Part shown: positions 29,632-39,278 of the stretch, piece after piece | How the letters are laid out: each line of letters begins with the position of its first letter | Position numbering within the stretch: position 1 is the first letter of the stretch | The notes under the pieces: generated by a model | The model's database searches: none | Told to the model about the DNA's origin: nothing | What the model saw: only the letters and a program-made list of their open reading frames with translations | DNA from: JANRJY01 sp033763735 | GTDB lineage: Bacteria; Bacteroidota; Bacteroidia; Cytophagales; UBA9547 | Reading direction: 5' to 3' | Length of the DNA: 64,000 nucleotides | Assembly (NCBI GenBank): GCA_033763735.1 | Contig: JANRJY010000106.1 | Coordinates: 1-64,000, forward strand | Translations under genes and position numbers: made by a program

Positions 29632-30131
29632 GACGCATCATACAAGCTCGGATAATCGTGAAAAACAACTTTGGCAGTATCTTTTGAAACCAATTTCCAA
29701 GAATCAACCGTAAATTGAAGAGACACAATTGCACACGTACTTATTTCACCTAGGCTTTCACCACTCACATATTCAATAAAATAACTCAATCCGGGATTGT
29801 GACCAAAAATTACCACGGTATTCAATTGATCGTTCAATTGATTTACTTCATTCATTAATATTCGTACTGAAGCATCATATATATTCTCATTATACTCAAT
29901 CTCATTTGCATCTATTTTCAATTGTTCAGCAAAAAATTCAGCTGTTAATTTGGCTCGTTCGGCAGGACTTGATATCAATTTATCAATTTTCAATTTTCTT
30001 TCTGCAAATCTGTATCCCATTTTTGGTGCATCTCTAAAACCTCTTTCATTAAGAGTCCGATCAAAATCTCTCTGACCTTGAATAGACCAATCTGACTTGG
30101 CGTGACGTACTAAAATTAAGTTTTTAGGCAT
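29619..30131 (-). CDS. SixA-like histidine phosphatase
   Basis: 170 residues. The N-terminus LILVRHAKSDW is the RHG motif with nucleophile His10; the second conserved His is in FGHNPGLS, and SSPAERAKLTAE supplies the usual Arg. The short form of this superfamily resembles SixA, which removes phosphate from His of phosphotransfer domains, but other substrates are common in this family. ATG start. The last three codons lie in a word-like repeat, so the native C-terminus may have been altered. No sensor partner is adjacent. Confidence 0.88.
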   Translation of the reverse strand: MPKNLILVRHAKSDWSIQGQRDFDRTLNERGFRDAPKMGYRFAERKLKIDKLISSPAERAKLTAEFFAEQLKIDANEIEYNENIYDASVRILMNEVNQLNDQLNTVVIFGHNPGLSYFIEYVSGESLGEISTCAIVSLQFTVDSWKLVSKDTAKVVFHDYPSLYDASISD

Positions 30132-30287
30132 AGGTTACTTATTGTGTAAAAATAAAATTAAGGTTCAATTAAACATTAATCTTACAAAAAATATTGTTTA
30201 TGTCAATAATAATTAACAAGATTTGCCACAAAATAATTCTCTACTTATTCAAACAAAAAATGTTGAATTATTGTTTATAATCTGAAT

Positions 30288-32609
30288 ATGAAGAACTTAG
30301 TTATAGTTGAATCACCAGCAAAAGCCAAAACAATTGAAGGATATTTAGGTAAAGATTTTACCGTGAAGTCAAGTTACGGACACATCCGCGACTTACCGGA
30401 CAAAGGCTTAGGTGTTGATTTAAAAAATAATTTCAGACCTCAGTATGAAATATCTGATGACAAAAAAGACACAGTAAAAGCACTCCAAAAGCTTGCTGAT
30501 GAATCTGATACGGTATGGCTAGCGACTGATGATGACCGTGAAGGAGAAGCCATTTCATGGCATTTGAAAGAAGCATTAAACTTGGAAGATGCTAAAATCA
30601 GAAGGATTGTTTTTAGAGAGATTACAAAAAAGGCAATATTGAATGCAATAGAGTCCCCTCGAGGTATCGATTTGGATTTGGTAAATGCACAACAAGCCCG
30701 TAGAATACTTGACAGATTAGTTGGTTATGAGCTCTCACCGGTGCTTTGGAAAAAAATCAAAACCGGTTTGTCTGCAGGGAGGGTACAATCGGTGGCAGTT
30801 CGATTAATCGTAGATCGGGAACGTGAAATTGAAGGCCATAAATCGAAATACACTTTTAATATTAAAGCCATTTTTGACTTGGGAGGAGGCAAAAAACTAG
30901 TTGCCGAATTGCCTCAAAAATTTGATATAGAGGGAGATGCCTTAGATTTTTTGACCAAATGTATTGGTGCTTCATTCAGCATAAAAAATCTGGAAAAGAA
31001 ATTAGTTAACAAATACCCTGCACCACCATTTACTACTTCCACTTTGCAACAAGAAGCGAGCAGAAAGCTTTATTTTTCTGTTTCCCAAACCATGCTTGTA
31101 GCTCAAAAACTGTATGAATCCGGTAAAATCACCTATATGCGTACAGATTCAGTTAATTTGTCGGAAGATGCAATAGCAAATGCCAAGCAAACTATTTCTA
31201 AAGAATTTGGCGACAAATATGCGAATCCACGAAGATTCAAAACCAAAAGTGAAAGTGCTCAAGAAGCGCATGAGGCCATACGACCTACCAACTTTGCCAC
31301 TATGGAAATAGATGGTGAATCCAATGAAAAGCGATTATATGACTTGATATGGAAACGCGCTATAGCATCACAAATGGCTGATGCTGAGCTTGAAAGAACT
31401 ACCGTTCAAATTGCCATTAGTACCCAACCACAAGTACTTACAGCAACAGGAGAAGTAATTAAGTTCGATGGTTTTTTAAAAGTGTATTTGGAATCATCAG
31501 ACGATGAGGATGATGATCAAAGCAGTAGTGCACTTCCTCCATTAAATATAGGTCAGATGCTAAATCTTGCTGAAATGAATGCTACGCAGCGTTTTTCTCG
31601 TCCTGCGCCTCGATATAGTGAAGCGGCATTAGTTAAAAAACTGGAGGAAATGGGCATTGGTCGTCCTTCAACCTACGCTCCTACCATAACCACGATAATT
31701 AAACGAAACTATGTAGTAAAAGAAAACCGTGAAGGGAAAGAAAGAGCATATCAACTTCTTTCATTAAAGAACAACAAAATAACCACCCAAACTAAAACTG
31801 AAATATATGGGGCTGATAAGTCAAAACTCTTTCCTACAGATCTGGCAATGGTCACTAATGATTTTCTAACGCAGCATTTCGACTCAGTAGTAGATTTTAG
31901 TTTCACTGCAAACGTAGAAAAGGAGTTTGACCACATTGCTGAAGGCAAAATGGATTGGGTAAATATGCTTCATGGATTTTATGATAAATTTCATAAAACC
32001 ATTGAAACTTCTGAAACCATTTCACGCAAAGAAGTGAGTGCCACACGTCTTCTTGGTGAGCACCCTACAACTAAAGAACCACTTTATGTTAAATTGGGCA
32101 AATATGGTGCCTATGTACAAAAAGGTGAAAATGAGGACGTTTCCGGAGTAAAACCTGTGTATGCAAACCTGAAAAAAGGTCAATTGATTGAGTCACTTTC
32201 CCTAGAAGAAGCGTTGGAATTGTTCAAACTTCCTCGTGAAAGTGGACATTATGAAGACAAACCCATGAAAGTTGCCGTTGGAAAATTTGGACCTTATATT
32301 CAACACGATGGCAAGTTTTATTCACTTGCCAAAACCGATGATCCATTAATTGTTACCGAAGAACGTTGTATTGCCATTATTGAAGACAAACGCAAAACGG
32401 AAAGTGAACGTTTGATTAAAGAATTTAATGCCGAAGTTAAAGTATTGAACGGTAGGTATGGGCCTTACATAGTTGTAGGAAAGAAAAATGTAAAAATTCC
32501 TAAGGATAGGAAACCGGAAGAATTAACATTGGATGAATGCTTGAAACTTGCAGAAACCACTCCGGATACCCCGGCAAAAAAAGGAAGATTTTTCAAAAAG
32601 AAGGCGTAA
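30288..32609 (+). CDS. topA: DNA topoisomerase I (type IA)
   Basis: 773 residues. It has the Toprim domain at the N-terminus (LVIVESPAKAKTIEGYLG, and DDDREGEAISWHL), then the central domain with the active-site Tyr283 in YMRTDSVNLS, then three or four Topo_C repeats (KLGKYGAYVQKG, AVGKFGPYIQHDG, LNGRYGPYIVVGKK) in place of zinc fingers. It ends in a short basic tail. It relaxes negative supercoils. Divergent from the SixA-like gene across 156 bases. Confidence 0.97.
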   Translation: MKNLVIVESPAKAKTIEGYLGKDFTVKSSYGHIRDLPDKGLGVDLKNNFRPQYEISDDKKDTVKALQKLADESDTVWLATDDDREGEAISWHLKEALNLEDAKIRRIVFREITKKAILNAIESPRGIDLDLVNAQQARRILDRLVGYELSPVLWKKIKTGLSAGRVQSVAVRLIVDREREIEGHKSKYTFNIKAIFDLGGGKKLVAELPQKFDIEGDALDFLTKCIGASFSIKNLEKKLVNKYPAPPFTTSTLQQEASRKLYFSVSQTMLVAQKLYESGKITYMRTDSVNLSEDAIANAKQTISKEFGDKYANPRRFKTKSESAQEAHEAIRPTNFATMEIDGESNEKRLYDLIWKRAIASQMADAELERTTVQIAISTQPQVLTATGEVIKFDGFLKVYLESSDDEDDDQSSSALPPLNIGQMLNLAEMNATQRFSRPAPRYSEAALVKKLEEMGIGRPSTYAPTITTIIKRNYVVKENREGKERAYQLLSLKNNKITTQTKTEIYGADKSKLFPTDLAMVTNDFLTQHFDSVVDFSFTANVEKEFDHIAEGKMDWVNMLHGFYDKFHKTIETSETISRKEVSATRLLGEHPTTKEPLYVKLGKYGAYVQKGENEDVSGVKPVYANLKKGQLIESLSLEEALELFKLPRESGHYEDKPMKVAVGKFGPYIQHDGKFYSLAKTDDPLIVTEERCIAIIEDKRKTESERLIKEFNAEVKVLNGRYGPYIVVGKKNVKIPKDRKPEELTLDECLKLAETTPDTPAKKGRFFKKKA

Positions 32610-32665
32610 CATATTGACTTGAATTTACATTTTTTTTACCTTCATGTCAGAAAAACCTATTCTGC

Positions 32666-33604
32666 ATGTTACGGTACAAAGCTGATATTAGAACCTTATT
32701 GGTTGTAGCATTATATTTCTTATTTGCAACACTACCTTGGATTATCGGAATCCAATTGAATTTTTGGCAAAATGCAGCTTTTGTGGTTATAAATTGCTTA
32801 TTATCATTTACTTGTGCAGTAATAGTCCATAATACTATTCACGTTCCAATTTTTCGAAATAAATGGGAAAATAGAATTTTTCAAGTGATTCTGTCTTTTA
32901 CTTATGGACATCCGGTAAGTGCTTATGTACCCGGTCATAATTTCAGCCATCATAAATATACCCAAACTGCAAAAGATAGTATAAGAACCTCCAAAGCACG
33001 TTTTAAGATTAATTTATTCAATCAACTATTCTTCTTTTTTATTATGGCAGGCGATATTATTAAAGGTGAAATCAAGTTTGTCAAAAAAATGTATAAAAGT
33101 AAACCTGCATGGTTTCTTCAGTACATGGTGGAACTAGTTTTGGTGTTTGGCACCAAAATAGCTTTACTGCTCATTGATTGGCAAAAGTTTTTGTTATTTG
33201 TATTCATTCCCCATCAATATGCAGCCTGGGGTATTGTCAGTACTAACTATTTTCAGCACGATGGTTGCGATGAAAACCACCTATATAATCATTCACGTAA
33301 CTTTACAGGAAAATGGTTCAATTGGTTTATGTTCAATAATGGCTATCATGGAGCACATCACATGAAACCCGGTTTGCATTGGTCATTATTGCCGCATTTT
33401 TATGAAACGCAATTAAGACCATACATACATCCTTCTCTCGATCGTGAGTCTATGATTCAATACTTGTGGGAAACACATGTGTACCCAGGCAAAAGAGTGG
33501 ATTACCTTGGCAATCCTATTAAGTTAGCACCAGCAGATAAAGATGAGGATTGGGTTGCTGAAATCAAAGTACATCAACACGAAGAGGATATGGCTGTGGT
33601 GTGA
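32666..33604 (+). CDS. Membrane fatty acid desaturase family protein
   Basis: 312 residues with four hydrophobic helices (about 10-30, 35-57, 115-130, 150-175). The histidine boxes for the di-iron centre are present: HNTIH (55-59), HNFSHH (91-96) and HGAHH, with an extra HDGCDENHLYNHS motif. It would introduce a double bond or hydroxyl group into an acyl chain in the membrane; regiochemistry cannot be told. ATG start, 56 bases after topA. The 634-base gap behind it holds a repeat and a decayed antitoxin gene. Confidence 0.88.
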   Translation: MLRYKADIRTLLVVALYFLFATLPWIIGIQLNFWQNAAFVVINCLLSFTCAVIVHNTIHVPIFRNKWENRIFQVILSFTYGHPVSAYVPGHNFSHHKYTQTAKDSIRTSKARFKINLFNQLFFFFIMAGDIIKGEIKFVKKMYKSKPAWFLQYMVELVLVFGTKIALLLIDWQKFLLFVFIPHQYAAWGIVSTNYFQHDGCDENHLYNHSRNFTGKWFNWFMFNNGYHGAHHMKPGLHWSLLPHFYETQLRPYIHPSLDRESMIQYLWETHVYPGKRVDYLGNPIKLAPADKDEDWVAEIKVHQHEEDMAVV

Positions 33605-33644
33605 TTAAAATACAAACGATTTGTGTTTTAATGTTCATAAAAAG

Positions 33645-33685
33645 CTCTAAACACTAAATTTTAAATTCTAAATATTAAATCAATC
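33645..33685. repeat. Word-like repeat (CTAAATTTTAAATTCTAAAT type)
   Basis: CTAAACACTAAATTTTAAATTCTAAATATTAAATC is a string of drifting 8-9 base words. Closely similar strings occur at 51284-51323 and 42431-42494. It lies 40 bases after the desaturase stop. Confidence 0.55.
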
Positions 33686-33758
33686 TTAATAATTTGAAAG
33701 ACTGCTGTAAAATTCATTTTAAACAAATATTTAATTATTTGATTTAAAAGGACTTATA

Positions 33759-34023
33759 GTGAAAATTATAATACCGAAGAAGTTTATGAACTGGAAATAT
33801 CAAGTATTTTGATTAATAACTATGTAAAAAACATTTCTCAATTGATTTGCCAAATTCAATTGAAGCCATAAAGTTTAGGATGAAACAAATGGGATTTAAA
33901 CAAACTGATTTGGCTAAAGTTATTGGATTAATAAGTAGAGCAAGCGAAATATTTAATAATAAAAGGGAGTTAAATATATAAATGATTTGGTTGATTCATG
34001 AAAAGTTAAATATTCTAATTTAA
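33759..34023 (+). pseudogene. Decayed HigA-type antitoxin gene
   Basis: Three short frames join into a HigA-like XRE antitoxin. A GTG at 33759 opens MKII, then NTEEVYELEISSILINNY, then in another frame DLPNSIEAIKFRMKQMG and FKQTDLAKVIG with a helix-turn-helix ending NNKRELNI (stop at 33979-33981), then in a third frame MIWLIHEKLNI. The order matches the family, but the segment between the start and ELEI is shortened and there are at least two frameshifts. No toxin gene remains beside it. The rest of the 33605-34238 gap is AT-rich sequence in which I see nothing else. Confidence 0.7.
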
Positions 34024-34238
34024 GAGTTGATACAAATATCTTAATTGAACTAACATCTTGAGCTGTCAAGGCAGCAAATCATTCATTTTACAAATCAAAT
34101 CAACATTTCCTTATACTTTTTTTATTGATTGCTGACATTTTAGTTTTTAATTAATAACATTTTATTTCCAAACTAACTTTTATCATTTTATTTATATCAT
34201 TTATTGGATAAATAGCATCATAATTAACCCCTACTCCT

Positions 34239-35840
34239 ATGAACGAATTTGGTAAAAAATCACATAAAACCGGGCTGGATGCTATCGGAATAAAAAAATG
34301 CAAAAATGTATATTGGAACTTGCTTCGAGCTGAATTATTAGAACATATTATTCTTAATAAGGAAGGTGTACTCACGAGTACAGGAGCTGTAATGGTAGAT
34401 ACCGGTAAGTTTACAGGTCGCTCCCCTGAAGACAAATTCTGGGTGAAAGATGCCACAACCGAAAACGTCCTATGGTGGGGCAATGTTAACCACCCTATTT
34501 CAACAGAAATATATGAAAAATTGTTGGGCAAAATGACCGCATTTGTTCAGGATAAAAACCTTTATGTACGGGATATGTATGCGTGTGCCGATCCTGAATA
34601 TCAAATATCATTGAGAGTAATTAGCACTACGGCTTATCATAATTTGTTTTCTTACAATATGTTTATCCGTCCCGAGTTTGAGGATATGACAGAAATTACT
34701 CCTGAATACACTGTTTTGTGTGTACCAGAGTTTGAAGCTGACCCGGCAGTTGATGGAACTAGAAGTTCAAATTTTGCTATTTTAAATCTAACAACCAAAA
34801 CTGTAATAATTGGCGGAACAGGCTATACTGGTGAAATTAAAAAAGGAATTTTTTCAATTTTGAATTATTTGCTTCCGGAAAAACACAATAGTTTATCGAT
34901 GCACTGCTCTGCTAATGTGGGCGAACATGGTGATACAGCAGTGTTCTTTGGATTATCAGGTACCGGAAAAACAACGCTTTCAGCGGATCCTAATCGAAGG
35001 CTTATCGGTGATGATGAGCACGGATGGGGTGAGCATGGTATTTTCAACTTTGAAGGTGGTTGTTATGCCAAAGTAATTAACCTAAGTAAAGAACAAGAAC
35101 CTGAAATATGGGAAGCTATTAAATTTGGAGCAATATTAGAAAACACACGTTTCTTTCCTGAAAGGCGTTTAGTTGATTATTCAAATACTTCTGTTACTCA
35201 AAATACGAGAGTTTCTTATCCAATTTATCACGTAGATAATATTATGGTGCCTTCAATTGGTGGAATACCTAAAAATATCTTCTTTCTTACTTGTGATGCA
35301 TTCGGTGTGTTGCCTCCTATTTCCAAACTTACTCCCGGCCAAGCTATGTTTCACTTCATTTCGGGCTATACGGCTAAAGTAGCAGGTACAGAAATGGGAG
35401 TTAAGGATCCAACAATGACTTTCTCCGCTTGTTTTGGAGCTCCATTCTTGCCTTTACACCCTACTCGATATGCATCTTTACTTGGTGAGCAAATGCGCAA
35501 ACTAAATGTAAATGTATGGCTAGTAAATACCGGATGGAGTGGTGGTGGATTTGGTGTGGGAAGTCGAATGAAGTTATCATTGACCAGAGCAATGATTACT
35601 TCTGCTATGGAACACAAACTTGACAATGTAGTATATCAAACCATGCCATATTTTGGGTTGTTGATTCCCGGAAGTTGTCCAAATGTGCCTTTTGAAATAT
35701 TGAACCCGAGAGCTACTTGGAAGGATAAAGCTGCCTATGACGAAAAAGCTAAGTTTTTGGCAACAGCTTTTCTCAAAAACTTTGAAACGTTTAAGGATTA
35801 TGCTACGCCTGAAATATTGGAAGGAGCACCAAAGGTGTAA
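34239..35840 (+). CDS. pckA: Phosphoenolpyruvate carboxykinase (ATP)
   Basis: 533 residues, the normal size of the ATP-dependent enzyme. Key motifs: GLSGTGKTTLS (kinase 1a/P-loop), LIGDDEHGW (kinase 2, metal binding) and the substrate loop TGRSPEDKF near the N-terminus. It converts oxaloacetate to phosphoenolpyruvate, CO2 and ADP, the first step of gluconeogenesis. ATG start. Monocistronic as far as can be seen. Word-like repeats follow its stop. Confidence 0.97.
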   Translation: MNEFGKKSHKTGLDAIGIKKCKNVYWNLLRAELLEHIILNKEGVLTSTGAVMVDTGKFTGRSPEDKFWVKDATTENVLWWGNVNHPISTEIYEKLLGKMTAFVQDKNLYVRDMYACADPEYQISLRVISTTAYHNLFSYNMFIRPEFEDMTEITPEYTVLCVPEFEADPAVDGTRSSNFAILNLTTKTVIIGGTGYTGEIKKGIFSILNYLLPEKHNSLSMHCSANVGEHGDTAVFFGLSGTGKTTLSADPNRRLIGDDEHGWGEHGIFNFEGGCYAKVINLSKEQEPEIWEAIKFGAILENTRFFPERRLVDYSNTSVTQNTRVSYPIYHVDNIMVPSIGGIPKNIFFLTCDAFGVLPPISKLTPGQAMFHFISGYTAKVAGTEMGVKDPTMTFSACFGAPFLPLHPTRYASLLGEQMRKLNVNVWLVNTGWSGGGFGVGSRMKLSLTRAMITSAMEHKLDNVVYQTMPYFGLLIPGSCPNVPFEILNPRATWKDKAAYDEKAKFLATAFLKNFETFKDYATPEILEGAPKV

Positions 35841-35850
35841 AGAGAGGTAT

Positions 35851-36016
35851 AATGAGTAATGTGTAATGTGTAATACTTGGTGTGTAGTTTTATGATTACT
35901 TACCTTCTCATCATATCCTCTATTCAACTACTCTTCAAATCATCTAATCGTCTAATTGTCAAAATCTGAACACTTAGTACTTTAATACTTCAAAACGTCC
36001 AAACGTCAACACGTCA
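35851..36016. repeat. Word-like repeats between two convergent genes
   Basis: Two parts: AATGAGTAATGTGTAATGTGTAATAC at 35851-35876, and a longer run at 35921-36016 built of words such as CATCTAATCGTCTAATTG, ACTTTAATACTTCAAAACGT and CAACACGTCAA. The latter reaches into the TGA stop (36014-36016) of the dehydrogenase gene. Its ACTTCAAAACGT and GTCAACACGT words are shared with 324-380. Confidence 0.65.
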
Positions 36017-36946
36017 AATCCCAAGCGCTTTGATTTTATTGACCAAAACATCATTAATACGTTGGTATGATTCATAGCTCCATCCGGCTATATGAGGCGT
36101 AAGCAAAAGTTTATAGTTTGAAATGACCCTTTGATATAAATCAGGGTCATTTTTTTTCATGACTTCTATAGGTTCATATTCAAGTACATCAAGTGCTGCA
36201 CCAATTACTTTGCCATTTTCAATTTGATTAATTAAATCGTTGATTTTTAGAATTTTGCCTCTGGCAGTATTTATAATCCAAATCTTTTTTCTAAAGTTAT
36301 TAATATATTGATAGTCAACCATTTCATTGGTTTCATCAGTAAGCGGAATATGAAAACTAACTATATCACTGTTGTCATAAATTTCATCCATAGTAGCTTC
36401 TGCGGCAAAGGAATCGGTGAAATATTTTTTGTTTTGATCATATGCCAGTACCCTGCAACCAAATGACTGTAAGCGCTTTGCAAATGCTTTACCGGTATTT
36501 CCGTATCCAATGATGCCCACTGTTTTACCTCCTAATTCATATCCTCTATTTTCTTCTCTGTTCCATATTCCTTGTCTGATTTCTGCATCTGAAGCACTCA
36601 TTTTATTGAGCAATGATAAAAGCATCCCCATTGCATGTTCTGCAACGGAATCTCTATTGCCTTCTGGTGCATTTACCAGTTTAATGTTTCGTTTAATTAT
36701 TTCATCTTCAACAATTTGATCAATGCCTGCACCAGCACGACCAATAAATTTGAGTTTAATTGCCTTATTTAGGATGTGTTCATCAATAAAAACCTTGCTG
36801 CGAACAATTAAACCATCATAGTTTTCAATCACTGAAAACACCCCCTCTTTAGTAATATCTGGCTCATAATCAACTAAATAACCAAGTTCTTCCAAAGCAG
36901 GAACTAAGGAGTCGTGCATAGCATCAATAATGAGTATTTTTTTCAA
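36014..36946 (-). CDS. D-2-hydroxyacid dehydrogenase (phosphoglycerate dehydrogenase-like)
   Basis: 310 residues, the short form without an ACT domain. The NAD fingerprint is GYGNTG (147-152), the catalytic Arg229 lies in INTARGK, the Glu in the DVLEYEP region and the catalytic His285 in TPHIAGWS. Closest in feel to D-3-phosphoglycerate dehydrogenase, which starts serine synthesis, but short members also act on glyoxylate or other keto acids. TTG start 12 bases after the mgtE stop, so the two are probably co-transcribed. The stop codon lies within a word-like repeat. Confidence 0.88.
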   Translation of the reverse strand: MKKILIIDAMHDSLVPALEELGYLVDYEPDITKEGVFSVIENYDGLIVRSKVFIDEHILNKAIKLKFIGRAGAGIDQIVEDEIIKRNIKLVNAPEGNRDSVAEHAMGMLLSLLNKMSASDAEIRQGIWNREENRGYELGGKTVGIIGYGNTGKAFAKRLQSFGCRVLAYDQNKKYFTDSFAAEATMDEIYDNSDIVSFHIPLTDETNEMVDYQYINNFRKKIWIINTARGKILKINDLINQIENGKVIGAALDVLEYEPIEVMKKNDPDLYQRVISNYKLLLTPHIAGWSYESYQRINDVLVNKIKALGI

Positions 36947-36958
36947 TTCAATTATAAA

Positions 36959-38311
36959 TTAAATGTGTAAAAGTAAACCTGCAGTAGTAAAATATACGGC
37001 CAATCCAAGTAAATCGTTGGCAGTAGTAATAAATGGTCCTGATGCAAGTGCGGGGTTAATTCCAAATCTATCCAAAATAAGAGGTGTGATAGTTCCCATA
37101 ATAGATGCTAAAAATACCACAAAAAACAACGAAACTGACACTACAATCGATAATTTTATAGGATGGCCGGTAATCCAAACAAAAAAGAATACCAATGAGC
37201 ATATCACGATAGCATTAATTAGCGCAACTAATGATACTCTATACAACCTTTGAAAATTATTAATTTCCAAACCTTCTGAATTTGCCAAACTTTGCACTAT
37301 AATCGAAGATGATTGAACGCCTACATTACCTCCAGTTGCTGTAATCAACGGAATAAAAAAAGCCATTGCTGGCACCATTACCAAATGATGTTCAAATAAT
37401 CCCATAAATGATGCCCCCACAATCCCCCCAATAATACCCACAATCAACCAAGGTAATCGAGCCTTTGACAGTTTCCAAACACTATCATCTTCTTCTACAT
37501 TCGAAGATATACCACTCATAGCCTGCATATCCTCAACCGATTGTTCTTTGATAACATCCATAGCATCGTCAATGGTTATTCTGCCCACCAATTTGCCTTG
37601 CATATTCACTACCGGAATGGTTTCTAAGTCATATTTTTGCATGATTTCGCTCACCTCCGAAGCATCGGCAAAGGTCTCCACTGATACAATATCAGGTTCG
37701 TATATTTCAGAGATTACCGTTTTATCTTTACTTAAAATTATTTTTTTGAGTGAAACGCGTCCTTGAAGCACATCATCATCATCCACCACATATATAGTAT
37801 ATAACTTTTCTACATTTTCCGATTGATTTCTGATTTCATCAATCGTTTGTTTAACCGTCCAATTGAGGTTTGTTTTAATAAGTTCTTTTGCCATCAAACC
37901 TCCTGCACAGTCATCGTCATATCGAAGAAGCTCACTTATGTGCAAGCCCATTTCCTTATCTTCGATATTTGAAATAATCTCTTCCCTACTTTTAACTGGA
38001 AGCGTATTTAAAATATCTGCAGCATCATCTGAATAGAGTTCATTTATAAAACGAGCGATTTCTTTTGGGGTAAAAGTTTTAAAAATGGTATGCCTCGTTT
38101 CCTCATCCATGTTTGAAAAAACTCGGGCAATGGTTTCAGTATCAAGCAAATTGATGATATATCTCTGACTTTCCGAATCAAGCTCATAAAGTATGGGTGC
38201 GATATCTTCCGAATAGAGTTCGTCAAAAATGGTCTTTAAGTATGCATCGTCTTGAGCCTCAATGCACTCTTTTATTTGATTTACGAACTCTTTAGTTAAT
38301 TCAAATTGCAT
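36959..38311 (-). CDS. mgtE: Magnesium transporter MgtE
   Basis: 450 residues. The N-terminal helical domain (about 1-130) is followed by two CBS domains (about 131-255) and five membrane helices (about 280-450) with the pore signature ATGGNVGVQSS. The protein is a Mg2+-gated channel of the inner membrane; the N and CBS domains close it when cytosolic Mg2+ is high. ATG start. Divergent from the XRE-S24 regulator, whose operator lies in the shared 129-base gap. Confidence 0.96.
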   Translation of the reverse strand: MQFELTKEFVNQIKECIEAQDDAYLKTIFDELYSEDIAPILYELDSESQRYIINLLDTETIARVFSNMDEETRHTIFKTFTPKEIARFINELYSDDAADILNTLPVKSREEIISNIEDKEMGLHISELLRYDDDCAGGLMAKELIKTNLNWTVKQTIDEIRNQSENVEKLYTIYVVDDDDVLQGRVSLKKIILSKDKTVISEIYEPDIVSVETFADASEVSEIMQKYDLETIPVVNMQGKLVGRITIDDAMDVIKEQSVEDMQAMSGISSNVEEDDSVWKLSKARLPWLIVGIIGGIVGASFMGLFEHHLVMVPAMAFFIPLITATGGNVGVQSSSIIVQSLANSEGLEINNFQRLYRVSLVALINAIVICSLVFFFVWITGHPIKLSIVVSVSLFFVVFLASIMGTITPLILDRFGINPALASGPFITTANDLLGLAVYFTTAGLLLHI

Positions 38312-38398
38312 GATAGGTTATCGAAATTCGGTTGGTTCAAAAGTAAATAAAGTGTGGAAATAAATATTCGATTCAAAAATATTTTTCTGAATGAATTA

Positions 38399-38440
38399 TT
38401 GTCGTATATTAGCGACAACAATTGTATAAATATACGACAA
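38399..38440 (+). promoter_or_regulatory. Inverted-repeat operator directly upstream of the XRE-S24 gene
   Basis: TTGTCGTATATT (38399-38410) is repeated as its exact reverse complement AATATACGACAA (38429-38440), 18 bases apart. The second arm ends at the base before the ATG. The spacer contains further partial copies (GCGACAA and TTGTATA). Such an arrangement fits a dimeric repressor that binds its own control region; the same site could influence the divergent mgtE gene. Confidence 0.7.
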
Positions 38441-39241
38441 ATGGAAGCTTACTTTGAGAAAAACTTAAAATATCTGAGAGCTCAAAAACAACTTACACAA
38501 GAGCAACTCGCTCAGGAACTGGGCCTTAAACGTTCGCTTTACAAAGACTATGAATATGGCAAGGAACCTGATTTGGAGATATTAGTAAAAGTTTCTACTT
38601 ATTTCAATAAAAGCATTGACGATATTATTAAGTCCGACATTGAACAATCACAAAAAGATATCAAAATCCAAAGTCGAGATTTTTTAAATAATTTCAGAGT
38701 TCTTGCAGTTTCAATAGATAATCAAGGAAATGAAAATATTGAATTTATTCCTATAAAAGCCAGAGCAGGTTATTTGACAGGATATGCTAATCCTGAGTTT
38801 ATTCGTGACTTACAACGCTTTCGCTTACCCTCCTTACCTACAGGTAGTTATAGGGCTTTTGAAATCAGTGGCGATTCCATGCCTCCTCTTAATAATGGCA
38901 CGGTAATAATTGGGAAATATGTGGAAAATTGGAAAGATATCAAAAACCTGCATACATATGTATTTATCACTCGAAATGAAGGAATTGTGTACAAAAGAGT
39001 GATTAATAAAATCAAGGACAAAGGGCTATTGATTATGCTTTCGGATAATGCTGCTTACGAACCGTATTATGTTAAAATAGAAGAAGTTATGGAAGTTTGG
39101 AGCTATTATGCACACATTCAGATTGCCGATAAATTCGTAAAATCAAACCAATCGAAAATGATTGAAAAATTGCTTGAAATGAATGAAGAAATATCAGGGT
39201 TGGATGAAACAATACAAAGTATTTCAAGTACATTAAATTAA
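38441..39241 (+). CDS. XRE-family regulator with S24 (LexA/CI-like) peptidase domain
   Basis: 266 residues from the ATG at 38441. The frame extends upstream to a GTG at 38354, but that would translate through the operator, so the ATG is better. Residues 8-62 form a helix-turn-helix (QLTQEQLAQELGLKRSLYKDYE). Residues about 100-220 form an S24 domain with Ser146 (GDSMPP) and Lys185 (VYKR), the usual dyad, and an Ala109-Gly110 pair at the expected self-cleavage site. It is therefore probably a repressor relieved by self-cleavage, though many relatives in this phylum have no known inducer. The gene next to it encodes a small aspartic protease. Confidence 0.88.
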   Translation: MEAYFEKNLKYLRAQKQLTQEQLAQELGLKRSLYKDYEYGKEPDLEILVKVSTYFNKSIDDIIKSDIEQSQKDIKIQSRDFLNNFRVLAVSIDNQGNENIEFIPIKARAGYLTGYANPEFIRDLQRFRLPSLPTGSYRAFEISGDSMPPLNNGTVIIGKYVENWKDIKNLHTYVFITRNEGIVYKRVINKIKDKGLLIMLSDNAAYEPYYVKIEEVMEVWSYYAHIQIADKFVKSNQSKMIEKLLEMNEEISGLDETIQSISSTLN

Positions 39242-39278
39242 TATTCAAAAAAAATAATTTTCTTAATTTTAGTTTATA

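Noticed and set aside
34024..34060. Frame reading RVDTNILIEL, like the start of a PIN-domain toxin
   Set aside because: It stops after two more codons and has no continuation in any frame; probably chance or part of the higA decay.
38354..38440. GTG extension of the XRE-S24 gene by 29 codons
   Set aside because: It would translate through the 12-bp inverted repeat; the helix-turn-helix domain begins properly from the ATG at 38441.
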